Origin: Nemertoderma westbladi
Taxonomy: Eukaryota > Xenacoelomorpha > Nemertodermatida > Nemertodermatidae
Length of the DNA stretch: 64,000 bases
Direction: 5' to 3'
Assembly: GCA_032718475.1 (NCBI GenBank)
Contig: JAUCBJ010008830.1
Location: 107,078-171,077, forward strand
Part shown: piece by piece, positions 1-11,095 of the stretch
How positions within the stretch are numbered: position 1 is the first letter of the stretch
Layout: each line of letters starts with the position of its first letter
Notes under the pieces: generated by a model
Databases searched by the model: none
What the model was told of the DNA's origin: nothing
What the model saw: the letters and a program-made list of their open reading frames with translations, nothing else
Position numbers and translations under genes: made by a program

Positions 1-1
1 G

Positions 2-424
2 GTGAATGGAGTAGTGAAAGTCCGTCTGGAGAACGCCGAATATCCAGTGATTATTCGCAATAACGACGATATATGTCAGCTAACGAAAGGGGAAGGTTTC
101 TTACTTGTAGGAAATCGAGTAAGCCACGGTCGTAAGAAATATACGCGCAATGGTGCGAGAGAACATGGACCGGGCCAGGCCCAGTTGCAGAATCATGACG
201 GCCTAACAGGAGTTAGGAATAATAAACCGAATGGCGCCTACCCTACTGATGGCAAAGGAGTGACGACGAGATCAACATCCGCTTCGAGAACCTCTACTCC
301 TCTACTTAACAGGTTGGTTAACAGTTTTGCAGCCCTTGACAGGGATGACCTTTCTGATGTTTCTAATGAGCGTGAAGATGACAAAGAGGTCGATGATTCT
401 GCGAGTGAACCAGTAGAGGTTTGA
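2..424 (+). CDS. C-terminal part of a LINE ORF1-like protein (partial)
   Basis: An open frame of about 140 codons runs in from the window edge and stops 240 bp before the ORF2 region. The product is hydrophilic, has a basic middle and a very acidic last 25 residues, and shows no cysteine knuckle or recognised fold. Its position directly upstream of the endonuclease/RT frame is the main reason to call it ORF1, the RNA-binding chaperone of a LINE. It could instead be an unrelated exon. The true start is not visible. Confidence 0.45.
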   Translation: MNGVVKVRLENAEYPVIIRNNDDICQLTKGEGFLLVGNRVSHGRKKYTRNGAREHGPGQAQLQNHDGLTGVRNNKPNGAYPTDGKGVTTRSTSASRTSTPLLNRLVNSFAALDRDDLSDVSNEREDDKEVDDSASEPVEV

Positions 425-666
425 TTTGTGATGGATTGTGTTTCTCAACTATCTAACCCGCGGCAATAGGAAATTCGAATACTTTAGGAATTGCAGTTAC
501 TTTACGCCATTATATACATTAGATTACCTAAGCTTTACTCTAAGTGTATTAGTATACGTTAGTGCCATTTTTAAATATTTTTGTTGTTATTCAAATAGGT
601 TATGGAATTGAGCAGGATTCAACAGGCCATCCTCTCCCCATATAGGAATAATAGTACCACTACTAA

Positions 667-3162
667 TTGTTCCTATTGTTAGTCGTAACAACCAGCTGTC
701 TCAAACACCCCTGCCCCTTTTTCTTGAGTATTAGTATATGTCCTCAGCTACCTTTCACCCCACCCCCCCCTATATGTTGCGGTTTTTGTTATAGCCAGAT
801 TAAACTAAATATGAAACTTTTTCAATGTAATTTTTGTTGCCAGTCATTTCACCTTCAATGTGGCAGCTATTTAACAGAAAATGACCTAAGAAGCCAGCAA
901 AGCGATGTAAACTGGTGTGTATTTTGTTATCCAACTATTTTTCCCTTTCATATGGTTTGTGATGATGATGAAGATATATTTGCAAATATTGATACAGATA
1001 ACATCCCCACCCTAGACCTTCTTGATAAATTTTTCAGGGACATTGATCCAGATTTAAATTTACTAAATTGTGAAACATCAAAGGACTATTACTCTGAGAA
1101 TAGATTTGATAAGGAGTTTTTGGAACGCAGCAACGACTCCATTTCCATTTTTCACCTGAATATTCGTAGTCTCATGTCTAATTTTTCAGCAATGACTGAT
1201 TATCTCAACGCTTTGGAAACTAAAATTGACCTTTTATGTTTCACCGAAACATTTTTAACAAAGGATTCTCTTATTGAAAACATTAATATAACTGGTTTTC
1301 AAAAGCCAGTCTGCGGATTTCGGGAATATGGTGAACTTAAAAGGGGGGGAACCGCAGTATATGTCCGGGAGGAATTGGAAAGAATCGAGCGAACCGATTT
1401 GACGATAAATGGGCCAGAAAATACGTGGATAGAGATAACTAGGCCGCACCCACTTAAACCATTAATTGTTGGGTGTATTTATCGACCTGACAAGATTAAT
1501 GTTGAAACTTTTTTAAGCGATTTAGATGGGATGATATCTTCATTGGCAGCTCAAAATTATGATGTGGTGCTGTGTGGGGATTTCAATATTGATCTTCTAA
1601 AAAATAAATTGATTTCTGAAAATTATCTTAACATACTTCACTCTAACGGTTTCAATCAATTAATTAAACAGGCTACCAGAATTACAAAATTTTCCAAAAC
1701 TTTAATAGATCATTTTAGTACAAATATAACTTCAGCTGTATGTTCTTCAGGCGTTCTTCTTACAGAAATAGGCACTACTGATCATTTACCATCTTTTATT
1801 GTTTTGACAAAATATTCATCTTATTTCAAACCAGTAGCATCAAAACAAACATTTGATTACTCAAAATTTAAATCCACCCTATTTCTCGAGAGCTTGCAAA
1901 ATATAAACAATTGGTCCTATAACAAAAATAGCGGAATATCAAATAATAATAAATTTGACCTATTTTATACGGATTTTGAGAATATATGTAAAAACCATCT
2001 ACCAACTAAAATAATTTCTAAAAAAAATATACCGCGTAAGCCCTGGTTAACTCCATCCTTAATTAAATCAATTAATAAAAAAAATAAATTATATGGTAAA
2101 TACGTTTCTAACCCTACAGAAAAAAATCATTCTAAGTATAAAGTGTATCGCAACAGTCTTACGACAATTATACGTCAAACCGAGAAAATATATTATAGTA
2201 ATCAATTTGAAAAAAATAAATCTAACATGAAGAAAACTTGGAGAACTATTAACACAGCCCTTCATAAATCTACAAAAAATAAAATACCGAACAAACTCAT
2301 AATTAAAAATAATCTAAATAATGATATTACAATTAGTGATTCCCAAGATATAGCTAATGAATTTAATAATTTCTTTACTTCTATCGGACCAGAGCTTTCA
2401 AGTATTATTCCTTCATCGTCACGCTGTCCAACAAGACACATTAATCATAAAAAATTTAATTCTTTTTCGCTAATAGAAACAACACCGGTTGAGGTTCAGT
2501 ATCTTTTGTTACACCTCAGTGACGACTCTGCTACTAATGACTCTTTTCCGGTAAAATTAGTTAAATTAGCCGCGCTTACTTTAAGTCTACACTTGTCAGA
2601 CCTTATAAACTCCAGTATTCGTTCCGGTATATTTCCTGACAGTTTAAAACAAGCAAAGGTGATACCCGCTTACAAGGGTGGGTCTCCTACAGACACATCA
2701 AATTATCGCCCGATATCACTTTTACCTATGTTTAGTAAAATCTATGAGACTATAATTGGTTCACAACTTACATCTTACCTAGAGTTTAATAAGATACTCA
2801 GCCCTAAACAATTTGGCTTCAGGAAAAAATCTACAACTTCTGAAGCAATTTTGCAAATAGTTGAAAAGCTGCGCACGGTTCTTGATTCAACTGACTCAGC
2901 CTGTGTTGTTTATATAGACTTGCGGAAGGCCTTTGATACCATCGACCATACAATTTTATTAAAAAAATTACATTGTTATGGTATCAGAGGCCTCCCGCAT
3001 GCTATGTTTTCAAGTTACTTAGCTAACCGTTCACAATGTGTTTCTATAGGTAGTAGCACCACGTCATCATATAAATCGATATTATGTGGAATTCCTCAGG
3101 GCAGTATTCTGGGTCCACTTTTATTTTTGTTATATATTAATGACCTACCTAATATGCAGTAA
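667..3162 (+). pseudogene. LINE-A ORF2, first part: PHD-like finger, endonuclease, RT
   Basis: The frame opens with a TTG, so the true start may lie elsewhere. Residues about 38-90 carry a C-x2-C...C-x2-C...H-x2-C...W-C-x2-C pattern resembling a PHD finger, as in several invertebrate LINEs. An exonuclease/endonuclease/phosphatase domain follows with HLNIRSL, FTETF, GDFNIDLL and TDHLPSF. The RT domain shows the conserved YRPISLLP, FRKKSTTSEA, YIDLRKAFDTIDH and GIPQGSILGPLLF blocks. The frame ends at TAA 3160-3162, just before the catalytic FADD block, which reappears in another frame at about 3177. ORF2 is therefore split by one frameshift near 3150-3165 and is probably inactive, unless it is an assembly error. 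Confidence 0.9.
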
Positions 3163-3164
3163 CT

Positions 3165-4015
3165 TTTTAACTACATTGTTTGCAGACGACACCTCATTAA
3201 TGACACATTCTCACAAACTTCTAGACCTGATTGACTCAACGAATTTAAATTTGAATGCAATATCCGACTGGTTAATAGATAACAAATTATCACTCAATAC
3301 TGACAAAACAGAGTATACCATCTACAGTAACTCTAAATCAAGACAATGCATTTTACCACCAATTAAAATCAAAGATAAAATTCTTAAAAAAACGGGGACT
3401 GCAAAATACTTAGGTATCCTAATTGATAATAATCTAAATTTCAGATATCATATCAAATATATTCTTAAAAAAATCTCAAAATCTGCTGGACTCTTTTATC
3501 GCTTACGTCATATTTTCCCGTTACATATTTTACGTACGCTGTTTTTTTCACTAATTTACCCCTATGTGCAATATGGGTTAATTGTATGGGGAAGTACTTA
3601 TTCTTCTATAATTAAACCTGTTAGAATTAAAATAAATAAAATTTTAAGGGTTATGACGTTTAGCCACTTCCAAGAGTCATCCCTCCCATTGTATCGAAAG
3701 CTAAATATATTGCCAGTTGAAAATTTATATAAATATCAAGTTTGCAGCACTATGTACGACGTTAGCCGAGATTTATCCTCGCCCTTATCACAATTATTTA
3801 CTACACTTTCAACACATCACTCATATAACACAAGAGCTGCAGCAGCGGGAGGCTTTCATTTCCCAAGGGTAAGACTAAATATAGCGCACCAATCGTTAGC
3901 AATGCAAGGTCCCAAACTGTGGAATACCTTAGACCCAGAAATTCGACGTATACCTAATAAATCTATTTTTTTGAAAAAATTAAAATTGTTTTACCTATAT
4001 TCTCAAAACCGTTAG
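3165..4015 (+). pseudogene. LINE-A ORF2, second part: RT catalytic core and C-terminus
   Basis: This is the continuation of the preceding RT in a shifted frame. It begins with LFADDTSL, whose FADD motif holds two catalytic aspartates. DNKLSLNTDKTE and KYLGILIDNNL (RT thumb) follow, then the LINE C-terminal region (LRTLFFSLIYPYVQYG, GPKLWNTLDPEIR, FLKKLKLFY). The frame is intact to the stop at 4013-4015. The open frame overlaps the previous one from 3086, but translation upstream of about 3165 there is out of register with the protein family. Confidence 0.88.
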
Positions 4016-4651
4016 AATCTGTTAAGGGTACTAATAAATTAACTAAAAACAAGTACAAACTATCTCCTTCACACAATCTATTAATTTAATATAACAAAGT
4101 TTCAACATTGATTTAATCTGGGCCTTCATTCACAAACTATTTTGTTATTTCACAAACTATTTTGTTATTTAGCAGTCTTGCTTTATTGAACCGTACTGTT
4201 TTTGTTATACACACCTTGTCTATTGTTAATCACCGTATATATATATACTTTTATGTATGTATGTAATTTATAATGTGGTTATGTATCAATTGTACCTTAC
4301 TGTCATTTGGGCGATTCGTTTATATCTTTGTTTATATTTTTGTTTTTGTTTTTTTCTTTTTGGCTTTGCTGGCAAGTTCATCTGTTTTTTTTTTTCTTAG
4401 TCTTTCTTATATAGTAAATAATATTATAATATTCTTAGGTTCCGCATCCCTACCCTACCTCACCAACCACCCCCCCCCACTGCCCCACCAACCACCCCAT
4501 TAGGTAGATAGTTACTTACTAGCGTTGCTATTAAACTATCTCCCTACCACTTTATATTATACAGAAATTATGGTGTTAACTTATTATTGTTTGTGAATTT
4601 ATTTTGTGGAAAATAAACTTATCTTATCTTATCTATCTTATCTTATCTTAT
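4016..4651 (+). other. LINE-A 3' untranslated region and microsatellite tail
   Basis: No coding sequence is visible. The stretch has a 19-bp direct duplication around 4128-4170 (CACAAACTATTTTGTTATTT repeated), T-rich runs and an AATAAAC near 4610, then repeated TTATC/TATCT units from 4614 to 4651. Short tandem repeats at the 3' end are typical of poly(A)-less LINE tails. Confidence 0.7.
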
Positions 4652-6717
4652 TGTGGCCAAGGTAAGACTTAGTCTGCGTGCTAGCAGAACAACGAAATCT
4701 GCCTTGCCGCGGCATGACTGGTCCTCTCTGTTGCAACAGTCAAGTGTGAGATCCAGCTTCACACTACAGCTGAGCAACAGGTATGAGGCTCTTGCCTCTG
4801 AGGCGGCAGATCACTGTGAGGGCTATACTGCCTTTACAGAAGCAGTTAAGTTAGCAGCTGCAGAAACAGTTCCTGTATACCCTCAAAACAGGAAAAGGGC
4901 CCCCTGGACTGACAACAAAATTCAGAAGTGCCGAAATGACCTTCATAAGGCGCAGAAAGAGTCCTGACTCAAACAGACTACAGCGGCAAAGAATGCAGTT
5001 AAGGCTGCATCTAGGTCCCTGAACAGGCAGTACTCTGTTAATCTACAGGAGCTAATAAACCAACAGGTTGATACCATCAATGAAGCTGACGACAGCAGGC
5101 AATCATCCCAGGCATGGAAATCGATCAATCTGCTTACTGGGCGGAAAAGCCAACCAACCACCAAGGTTAAGGCTGAATCACCAGCCGATCGCCTCAATGG
5201 TTGGAAAGCCCACTTTGAAAAGCTCCTCAATAATGACAGGGTATTGCCTGATAACTTTATAGAAGTAAAAGTGTCTGAGTCTGTACTCCCAGATATTCCC
5301 ATTGGCGATATGTCCTTTGCAGAAGTGAAGGCTGCTGCAAAGAGCATTAAGACCAATCGTGCCAGCGGAGTAGATGGTGTTCCCCCTGAGGTCTTTAAAA
5401 TACCTGAGTGTTTAAAGCTCATCTATCCCATCATAGTAGACATGTAGCGAACAACAAGAGTCCCACAAGAAATGAAAACAAATAAGTTGGTGCCAGTTCC
5501 CAAGAAGGGCAACCTAACACTCTATGGTTCTTTTCGGGGAATCTCATTGATCTCGATTGCTGCAAAGCTATACAATAGGATTCTATTAAATCGCATCAGG
5601 GATCCCATTGAGAGACTGCTCCGTGGAAATCAGAATGGGTTCCGTAAAGGTCGTGGGACCATGGAGCCCATTTTGGCACTTAGAAGGATAATTGAAGAAT
5701 TATCAAAAAAGAAAGACAGGCATCTGGCTGTTATCTTTGTTGACTTCTTCAAGGCCTTTGATTCAGTCTCTCGCTCACGTATGATCAGCATACTTTCATT
5801 ATATGGGATTCCTGATGAAATTATTGAAGCAATCAGATCAGTATATGATGGTTCGACAACATTTGTGTCTACTGTTGACGGTGACACAGAACCATTTGAA
5901 GTGTTATGGGGCGTCCTCCAAGGAGACACACTTGCACCATTCTTGTTCATTATTGTGGTTGACTATGTTCTACGCATAGTGTTGGTCTTTTTATTAACTC
6001 CAGAAAGACCAAAATTCTGACAGTTAACTTTGAAAGTCCTCAGCAAGTCTCTGATCGGATGAGCATAAGCTCAAAGGATGGTATGCTTGAGCATGTGGAC
6101 GACCTCTGTTACCTGGGATCATGGATCCGGAAGTCAGGTGAGGACCTTCGAATACGTAAGGGAAAGGCATGGGCAGCCTTGAATAGGCTTTCCAGGATTT
6201 GGAAGTCACCGAGAATTAATCGGAAACTTAAGGTCCGATTATTTAGAGCAGCAGTAGTTCCAGTACTCTACGGGAGTCCATGCTGGGCTCTAACTGCTGA
6301 GGACACCAAATCTCTGGATGGCACATTCACAAGAATGCTACGCCGGGTTCATTGTGTCAAGTACAATGCACACATCTCCAGCCAGACACTATATAACATT
6401 GGAGGTGTCTCATTGGTTCCCCCAAGCTTGACACTAGAACAAAATCGCCTCCGCTTTGCAGGACATTGCTTTCGCCGTGAGGACCAGCCAGTGCATAATC
6501 TTGTACTTTGGCAGCCTCATGGAGTGAATAAGCATGGTGGACAGCCCATCATGACTTTCTTGAGATGCATCTTAAAGGACACTGGCCTTAAAGATGCGGA
6601 TGATCTAGCAAATGTCATGGGTGATAGGGAGTTGTGGCGGTGCAATTTTGTTGACAAGCCGGCACAGCATTCTTAAAAATGCAGCTGCAATGCAGCATGC
6701 CGATCCTAGTAGTAGGC
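4652..6717 (+). pseudogene. LINE-B copy 1 (RTE-like), 5'-truncated and internally deleted
   Basis: The sequence is nearly identical to the minus-strand copy at 57.7-60.1 kb, which acts as an internal reference. It starts inside the region between endonuclease and RT. Damage against that copy: TGA at 4965-4967 (an arginine CGA there, looking like CpG decay), TAG at 5445-5447 (a tyrosine there), and a deletion of about 200 bp at about 5977 that removes the RT block with the catalytic FADD and changes frame. Still visible are NGFRKGRGTMEPILALRR, FVDFFKAFDSVSR and GVLQGDTLAPFLF, then LRIRKGKAWAALNRL and RLRFAGHCFRREDQP in a different frame. The C-terminus reaches the stop near 6675, and homology ends at CCGATCCTAGTAGTA. 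It is inactive. Confidence 0.88.
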
Positions 6718-7739
6718 TACTGGCTACTGACCTAGAGCAAAAACGGCTCTAACGATTTTGATGAAATTTTGCATGGACCATGAAAATGGATTTCTAAGGG
6801 TAATTGTGAAATCGCTGTTTAAATTGAAACATCTCAACTTGTTTTATTTCGAAAAATAGCCCCAAAACACGAAAATTGCCATAGGCGCAATGTTAAAACA
6901 CCAGCTGGCACTCATGAATATAGAGATGGCCTGGTAATGCATTCAATAGGAAGGGCAACTAACAAAGAAGTACTCTACTCTACAACCCAGACAGTAATCA
7001 AACAAAACATTAACTGGTTAAGCTGGCTATTCCTATTACAGTCTCAGCTGAATAACTCTACCCAATGCATCCTTGCTATGTTAATTAATTGGTGTGCAAA
7101 CTAAATTACTGTTAGTTAAACAGTGTGTTGGCTACAGTGTATTGTACTATGCTCTCATCGCATTATTGTTTTATTTTGAAATCTTTGTGCCAACATTAAT
7201 ACTGTGGAGGCTGTATGCTTATAAGGCTGAATGTTTACTGAATGCTGAATGATTCTCCATAAGGCTAACATTATAGTTTGAAATATAAAAATCTGTTATA
7301 ATAATAATATCGTGGAATACATTGAACAGTGTAAATTGTTAATCGCGGTTTACATTGAAACATCTCAACTTGTTTTATTTATTACAAAAATAAGAACGAA
7401 TTTGTCTTATCACTTCTTGTGCGCGATTGTATTGAATTCATGACAACTGCTGTTATTATTATTATTAATCAATTGACACCTCGACTCCTCTCTGAGACTC
7501 AGACTACTCTATCCGATAGAATAAAATAATCATTTCGCTAACTGCTCTCTATCATCTATAATCACAACAGCTTTTATAATTCATTAGATGATTACAACAT
7601 AATAATTATAGTTTGAAGTTGTCTAGAAAATTTTTCGTACACCACCGGGACTACCCTCACACTAATTGATTATCAGACAGAACAAAAAGCTTTTACTTGA
7701 TTCGTACTGTCTCCTACGACTTGCTTCACAGGCCGCTAG
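6718..7739. other. Non-coding stretch with an internal direct repeat
   Basis: No credible gene is present; the DNA is AT-rich. A direct repeat of about 41 bp, with a 27-bp identical core ATTGAAACATCTCAACTTGT.., lies at 6809-6849 and 7340-7380. It suggests that 530 bp were duplicated or that both ends belong to one unidentified element. Confidence 0.6.
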
Positions 7740-8592
7740 GCCCGTCTCTAGTTAACTACAATTTAAGTACTTTCCTGTCTACTGTAATAATACTGTAATA
7801 GGTCTAATAAGCTAATCATTGATTTATTATATACGGTAGGCCTACTTGGCATTTTTATATTATCCGTTTTTTTTTTAATTTCATACATTATGAGTATATA
7901 TCAGGTATTCTTGAAGTAATTCAATTTCCATTGAAATTATTATAATGGAAAATTTAATTTTTTATTTTAAATTAAATTATATATTTAATATTAAATTTTT
8001 ATATAGGCCTACCGGTAGCTAACATGTTTTACTTGCCCATTTTTTATTCAATCACGTTACAGCTTACAGGGTTAACTTCCCACCATCTTGACGAAATTCC
8101 AATTTTCTGTATACCTGGACCATCGCTAGACAATACATACAATTATGCAAGTTTGCATTGCCCCAATATGACTCAGGTATCCCAGGTTTAATTAATAGGC
8201 TGCTTGAGATTACCTCCTTGGCCACATAGGCCTACTTAACCTGTCCACCACCATCACTAACCCCTGTTAGTTTAACATGTGGACCTACTTTGTCATTTGA
8301 TATTTTGTTCCAAAAACCCCTGGATTGTACATTTTCATTGAAAAATTATAATCTCTATTAATTCATTAAATATTACAAATTAGTTACATTTTTCTTCTAT
8401 TTTTACTCTTCTATCTATTATTTTTAAATTATTTAGGTCACCAATTCAACAAGTTGGTTCTGAGAGGTGGCAGATGATCTCGATTGCAATATGGTGGAGA
8501 TTCCAAAGCATCTGCTGGTGCAGTTCTCTGTGGTTGCCACTGCTGAAGGCTGGGGGAATTCAGCCCATAATCTGAAGCAGCAAGTGGTGGAC
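7740..8592 (+). repeat. Dispersed repeat family R1, copy 1
   Basis: The segment is the reverse complement of two stretches further on: about 8060-8592 matches 24.54-25.05 kb, and 7740-8060 matches both 23.86-24.19 kb and 25.05-25.21 kb. Shared landmarks are CAATCCAGGGGTTTTTGGAA, a GCAAACTTGCATAAT stretch and TGGAAATTAAATTTTCCAT. The last ~130 bp (8430-8592) look weakly coding: a frame containing VADDLDC and QFSVVATAEGWG is better kept in copy 3. Function is unknown; it behaves like a decayed mobile element. Confidence 0.75.
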
Positions 8593-8599
8593 TAATGTC

Positions 8600-9702
8600 A
8601 TTAAGAAATGCGATACAGGTCGTACAGGTGGCACAAGAGGTGCCACCTGTAGCTGCATACTGTAGACCATCTTACTAGGGCATATCTGGTCCTGTAACTA
8701 GGACTGACCAGCTGCCTGTCTCACCCCCTACTGGAGAGAGAGCGACAAACAATTCTTTGACTCCCTTTCCTGATGACCTTTCTGGCCCAAACCCTGGGTC
8801 ACCAGGGAGGCCAGATTGTGAGGGGAGAGGGATTCTGGAGTTGGAGGCTACTCTCATGTTCCACCCCGACCAACAAAGCCATTGGTGAATCTGAGGCAAG
8901 TCACTAGACTAGCCTCAATAAACACCCTAACACTCGGGTCCCCAATACGACAAGGTGAGCTGACTGCCTTGGCAGATAAGCTTTCTCTTAGTGCATTGGG
9001 TGTTCAAAAGCACCGAATGCAGACTGGACAGACTGATGAGGTTCTGATTAAGGACATGGCGGGTGGTTGGCGACTCGCCCTCACTTCAGCAGATGATAGT
9101 GGCAATGGTGGAATTGGTCTATTGATGAATCCAACTGCACATGCAGCATTGGACAAAATAGACCAAATCTCTAACCGCATCATCCGTTGCCACTTCTCAT
9201 GTTCTGGAAGACTGGCTAAGAAGTTTCCTAATGTGGTTCTGATTGTGTGCTACTCTCCAGTGTTGTCCCTGAAGAGGAGGTGGAAAATTTCTACCAGAAT
9301 CTACAAGCAGCTACTGATGGAGTGGATCAGCATGCATTCTTAACATTCCTGGGAGACTTTAATGCAAGTCTGCATCAATTACAGTACCTACATCGCCCTG
9401 GGTCTATAGCAATAGTGTTAACCGAAATTCCGTCCATCTTCAGGATTTTATCTCTGGAAATGGATTGTTTTCGGCTGGAACCCAGTTCAAGAAGCGAACT
9501 GGAAAGCTATGGACTCATAGTGGACCCAGTGGTCACAAGTCCCAGACAGACCATATCCTGTTTCGTAGGAAATACAGGAGCTCTATACAAGACTGTAATG
9601 CATTTACACTACGACCCTTCTCCAGTGATCACCGCCTTATTGTGGCCAAGGTAAGACTTAGTCTGCGTGCTAGCAGAACAACGAAATCTGCCTTGCCCCG
9701 GC
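8600..9702 (+). pseudogene. LINE-B copy 2: 5' part with endonuclease, broken
   Basis: This is the 5' portion of the LINE-B type, ending abruptly after the endonuclease. The frame from 8882 gives the endonuclease N-terminal half (SALGVQKHRMQTGQ, GNGGIGLLMNP). A frame change near 9250-9340 moves to one with FLGDFNASLHQ, and another change near 9440-9465 leads to FKKRTGKLWTHSGPSGHKSQ and FSSDHRLIVAKVRLSLR. QTDHILF and SDHR are the usual end of the apurinic endonuclease domain. The upstream part, 8600-8880, is GC-richer and may hold the 5' UTR or N-terminus. Homology stops at the foldback at 9680-9718. Confidence 0.82.
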
Positions 9703-9718
9703 CAAGGCAGATTTCGTT
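9680..9718. repeat. 16-bp foldback at the LINE-B breakpoint
   Basis: AACGAAATCTGCCTTG at 9680-9695 is followed after 7 bp by its exact reverse complement at 9703-9718. The left arm is ordinary LINE-B sequence; the right arm is not found at this place in the other copies. It marks where the copy ends and was probably made by template switching or snap-back repair. Confidence 0.85.
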
Positions 9719-10080
9719 AATTATTATTATATAGGAAAATTATTATTATTATTATGCGTTATAAGGGTGAGGTGGTTGGTTGATTGGTTTTCAACGTAAT
9801 AATTACAGACTTTAACTTTCGTGATACATCATAAAATATTTTTTGTACCAACAGTACATATTTATTAGTGTTTTAAACGCAACTAAGTTTTTTTCATTGT
9901 TAAGTAGTATAAACTAATAGTAAATAACGAAAAATAACATTTTTCTGATTAGTCATGTGAAATATCATCTCAGGTACATTATTGCCAAAACTAAACCTTT
10001 TTTAACTCTGGGAGTAACAAAATCGAACACCGTATGGGAGGGAGGTGTTAAATAAATTGTAATTTTTTTGTTTTTTTAGG
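9719..10080. other. AT-rich non-coding stretch
   Basis: Short ATT/TTA simple repeats and a T-run lead up to a plausible splice acceptor (TTTTTTTAG at about 10071-10079). No gene is visible. Confidence 0.5.
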
Positions 10081-10170
10081 GACCTATCGTCAGCTTCGAC
10101 CTTGTTGTGATGCAGTTGACCCCTGCCGATGCCAAGAAGTTTTACACTAATGGTATCGGTGTGGGGTAAT
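10080..10170 (+). CDS. Putative terminal exon, unidentified
   Basis: A T-rich tract ending in TTTTTTTAG is followed by an open frame of about 29 codons that begins GPIVSFDLVVMQLTPADAKK and stops at TAA just before 10170. The acceptor quality and lack of stops suggest the last exon of a spliced gene whose earlier exons I cannot find. No family is recognised. It lies directly upstream of the small spliced genes at 10.18-11.1 kb, in the position that an upstream gene has in the paralogous block at 41-43 kb. Confidence 0.35.
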
Positions 10171-10178
10171 TTATAGCC

Positions 10179-10355
10179 TTGTTGGAGCCAGGATTCCGGG
10201 GGGTGGAGTCAACCCGGCTCCCCGTAATCACTACGCAACACGCCCCCATACACTTACGCCGACCAGCCGAATTCCCCCAACAACTCGCCTTTGCAGAGGG
10301 ATCTGCAGAACTTGGGGGGTTCTGTGTTTATATGCAGAACCTCCACAAGACGGGG
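10179..10355 (+). CDS. Putative exon, paralogue of the exon at 40957
   Basis: An open frame of 59 codons ends in phase 0 at a GTAGGT donor (10356). Its last 30 residues (LRRPAEF... ending SAELGGFCVYMQNLHKTG) resemble the end of the exon at 40957-41172 (LRQPLQNY... then SPEVYGFAIFLEHL). Both read LRxP, then an E-x2-GF-x-(I/V)-(F/Y) block, and both end in phase 0. There is no ATG in this copy, and it starts with TTG, so the beginning is lost or in another exon. Function unknown. Confidence 0.35.
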
Positions 10356-10524
10356 GTAGGTTGTAAAATTTAATACTTTAACTTTAACTTAAAATTTATA
10401 TTTATTTTTAATTATAAGGTAGTTTCTGACAGGGGAGGGTGGGGGGTAATTGGTAATATAATACATTATGTACAAGGGGTACACTCACTTATGAATATTC
10501 CCACATTGTTTATTATAGGCGACA

Positions 10525-11095
10525 ATGCAGAAAGTTTGTGGTGGGGCGGTTTGCCGCGGATTGAAGGGGACCGGCAACTGCCCCTGTTTCCAAACAGCAC
10601 TTCCCACTGTATGGTCCTTGGATTGCGACGTCGAGTTGACTCCTCACTTTGATGGGGAAGGGCGACATGTTCTGCCACACGTTCTGCCACACGTTTTTAT
10701 GTCGTGGCAGTTCACGTCGCCCTTTTTCCAACTGGACCATATAAGGGTAAGTGTTTTTAAATTTATGCATTATGTATTATAGTTGAAAACAATAATTAAA
10801 CCTATTCAAAAATGATAAAAAATAGACATGTTATTTATTGGCTTCCTATATGGATTACTGGACATTTCAGATGGCAGTATATAAATATAATACTGCTTGT
10901 CCACAGTACCCTCTAAAAGTGGCAGCCCGCATAGGGCCCAGGATCTCGAAAGGGTTAATTTTATAATTAACTTATGTTTAATATTTTCAGGCACCACTAC
11001 GGATGATCCAAGATATCGACACCCGTGACCACGTGAACAACCAGTTGCAGTTATACGGAGGGAGAGGGTGGTGCTTCAGCATCACCATATGGTGA
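10525..11095 (+). CDS. Small two-exon gene, cysteine-motif family (copy A)
   Basis: Exon 1 is 10525-10746 (74 codons, phase 0, donor GTAAGT). Exon 2 is 10991-11095, after an ATATTTTCAG acceptor, ending TGA, for 108 residues in all. The N-terminus KVCGGAVCRG matches KSSCKGAICDG in the gene at 42775. Exon 2 starts with an (I/V)D-x-R-x-H block (DIDTRDHV) matching NVDLRRHI there. The upstream acceptor also matches: in both genes AG is followed by six bases and then the ATG, ending ACAATG. Paralogues sharing phase and exon structure are good evidence of a real gene. This copy contains a 10-residue internal duplication (HVLPHVLPHV). The family is not recognised. Confidence 0.55.

Larger units (their letters stand above)
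1..4651 (+). mobile_element. LINE-A, near-complete non-LTR retrotransposon
   Basis: Two successive open regions (an ORF1-like end, then a PHD-finger/endonuclease/RT ORF2), a 3' untranslated stretch with AATAAA, and a terminal TTATC-type microsatellite at 4614-4651 are the layout of a non-LTR retrotransposon. The 5' end lies outside the window. The RT style (FRKKSTTSEA, GIPQGSILGP, FADDTSL) is close to the CR1/Jockey/RTEX radiation; the exact clade is not resolved by eye. The element abuts LINE-B sequence directly at 4652. In the other LINE-B copy at 9635-9650 the same site reads GCCTTATTGTGG, so LINE-A probably inserted into LINE-B at a CTTAT target that its own tail matches. Confidence 0.85.

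Noticed and set aside
4943..5422. A 159-codon minus-strand frame over LINE-B copy 1, and the same at 59159-59638
   Set aside because: Antisense shadow of the conserved RT coding strand; it recurs in every LINE-B copy for that reason.
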